Source: Channallabes apus (taxonomy: Eukaryota; Chordata; Actinopteri; Siluriformes; Clariidae). From it: a stretch of DNA of 64,000 bases. The stretch lies in contig CM060126.1 in the NCBI GenBank assembly GCA_030522415.1, forward strand, positions 1,572,333 to 1,636,332, given 5' to 3'. Below, piece by piece: positions 63,093 to 64,000 of the stretch. The notes under the pieces were generated by a model. That model worked only from the letters and a program-made list of their open reading frames with translations. It ran no database searches and was not told the DNA's origin. Position numbers and translations under genes: made by a program. Each line of letters starts with the position of its first letter. Within the stretch, counting starts at the first letter, position 1.

Positions 63093-63270
63093 CCATTGGC
63101 TCAGTTGTGATCACGTGACACTCACCAGACAAAGCGAATGCGTGATACTCGTATGTCAAGACCTCGCTCGTTTATTGAGGTAAAATTAATTTTGAAATTT
63201 TGTTTGTCTTGCAAAACACTTGCAGACCGAGTTACTGTGCCATTCTCAAAACTTTTGGCCCCGGCTGTAA
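61873..63270 (+). mobile_element. Tc1-like transposon (third family), decayed and expanded by microsatellites
   Basis: The left end near 61873-61915 (GCCGTGGCCATACGTTTTGA, GAAAGACACAAATATT) is matched inverted at 63237-63270 (GCCATTCTCAAAACTTTTGG, then CCCCGGCTGTA). Between them, transposase text is recognisable in pieces (GCCAGGAAACTCCCCAGACC, the SPDLNPI region, near 62489-62530; CATCAGTCAGGGTGTGGTGC near 62564), with stops and deletions. CA and GA arrays sit between the gene remnant and the right end. Confidence 0.75.
62742..63089. repeat. (CA)n and (GA)n arrays
   Basis: (CA)n at 62742-62782 and 62879-62948 and (GA)n at 63061-63089, inside the Tc1 remnant. Confidence 0.9.
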
Positions 63271-63339
63271 TCAACACCTTCTGAGCAATTAGGGGTCATC
63301 AGCACTCTGGGCTCACAATGCACTTCTGCTTCCAGCTTA

Positions 63340-64000
63340 GTGATCATCTTCATCACCATCATCATCTTCATCACCATCATCATCATCATCATCATCATTC
63401 ATTCATCTTCTATACCGCTTTATCCTGTATTTAGGGTCGTGGGGACCTGGAGCCTATCCTAGGAGACTCAGGGCACAAGGCGGGGTACACACTGGACAGC
63501 GTGCCAATCCATCGCAGAGCACACACAGACACACACACACACACACTCATTCACACTCTAAGGTCAATTTAGGAACGCCAATTAGCCTAATCTGCATGTC
63601 TTTGGACTGTGGGAGGAAACCGGAGTACCCGGAGGAAACCCACCAAGCACGGGGAGAACATCATCATCATCATCTTCTACTTTATCATTTTCATCATCTT
63701 CATCACACTCAGCACCATCATCATCATCTACTTTATAATTTTCATCATCTTCATCATCTTCATCACAATCGTCATCTTCTTCTTCATCATCATCATCATC
63801 ATTGTCTACTTTATCTTTTTCATCTTCATCACCATCATCTCCTTCATCACCATCATTATCATCTAATTTATAATTTTCATCACCATCATCATCTTCTTCA
63901 TCACCATCTTCTACTTTATCATCTTCATCACAATCATCATCATCATCGTCTTCTTCTTCTTCTACTGTATCATTTTCATCATCACGTCACCTTAACTTCT
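63340..64000. repeat. TCATCA-rich low-complexity tract
   Basis: Trinucleotide ATC/TCA repeats with TTC and CTTTAT interruptions (for example TCTACTTTATCATTTTCATC-type units), interrupted by a SINE and running off the window end. Some units repeat at roughly 40-90 bp spacing. The Ile/Phe-only open frames here are by-products. Confidence 0.85.
63405..63660 (-). mobile_element. tRNA-derived SINE, head lost
   Basis: Inverted 8591-type SINE from TTCTATACCGCTTTATCCTG through GTGCCAATCCATCGCAGAGC to GGAGTACCCGGAGGAAACCC. Truncated before the B box, with the TCATCA tract on both sides. Confidence 0.85.

Noticed and set aside
63609..63866. Ile/Phe-rich frame that could look like a membrane protein
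   Set aside because: By-product of the ATC/TTC repeat tract.

Overview
The window reads as vertebrate, and most likely teleost fish, nuclear DNA. The evidence is introns with GT/AG borders, long (CA)n, (TA)n and (GATA)n arrays, several different Tc1/mariner families (one like Sleeping Beauty), L2- and RTE-type LINE pieces, teleost tRNA-derived SINEs, and a sushi-like chromodomain Ty3/Gypsy element. I cannot fix the species. Most of the window is transposon-derived or simple-sequence DNA.

Two host genes are supported, both on the + strand. The first (21546-33125) assembles from 20 exons whose splice phases all agree. It encodes about 615 aa, mostly alternating Ser/Asp-rich and poly-Lys blocks carried on small symmetric phase-0 cassette exons, between a Trp-containing N-terminus and an acidic C-terminal exon. 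The second (47919-55495, with a 3'UTR exon at 58680) encodes a 98-aa Lys/His/Asp protein ending in a Ser5-Asp-Glu-Asp tail. The first two exons of both genes have the same layout (a 22-nt coding exon 1 ending in phase 1, exon 2 returning to phase 0, exon 3 opening with Asp-Lys), so they look like tandem paralogues. I recognise neither as a named family. This pair is my candidate for the undescribed system.

Region by region. 1-21400: a 5'-truncated L2-type LINE, SINEs, a decayed Tc1 joined to a mariner fragment, one Tc1 with an intact 340-aa transposase (11958-13577, minus), a hAT-like non-autonomous element and microsatellites. 21400-33400: gene 1, with repeats in its introns. 33400-35770: intergenic DNA holding part of a local tandem duplication and an RTE-type LINE 3' end. 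35770-45714: a sushi-type Gypsy element with identical-length 384-bp LTRs and a CCCTA target duplication. Its pol is split by a 4.85-kb TIR element (38022-42874, TA duplication), which carries a segmental duplication, a tRNA-Ile(UAU)-like pseudogene and exon-like sequence on the minus strand. 45715-47630: flank and a deleted Sleeping-Beauty-like copy. 47630-58815: gene 2, whose third coding exon lies beyond a 6.6-kb intron full of transposon remnants and whose last intron holds a hAT-like remnant. 58816-64000: two decayed Tc1 copies, CA/GA/GACA arrays, a SINE and a long TCATCA-rich tract.
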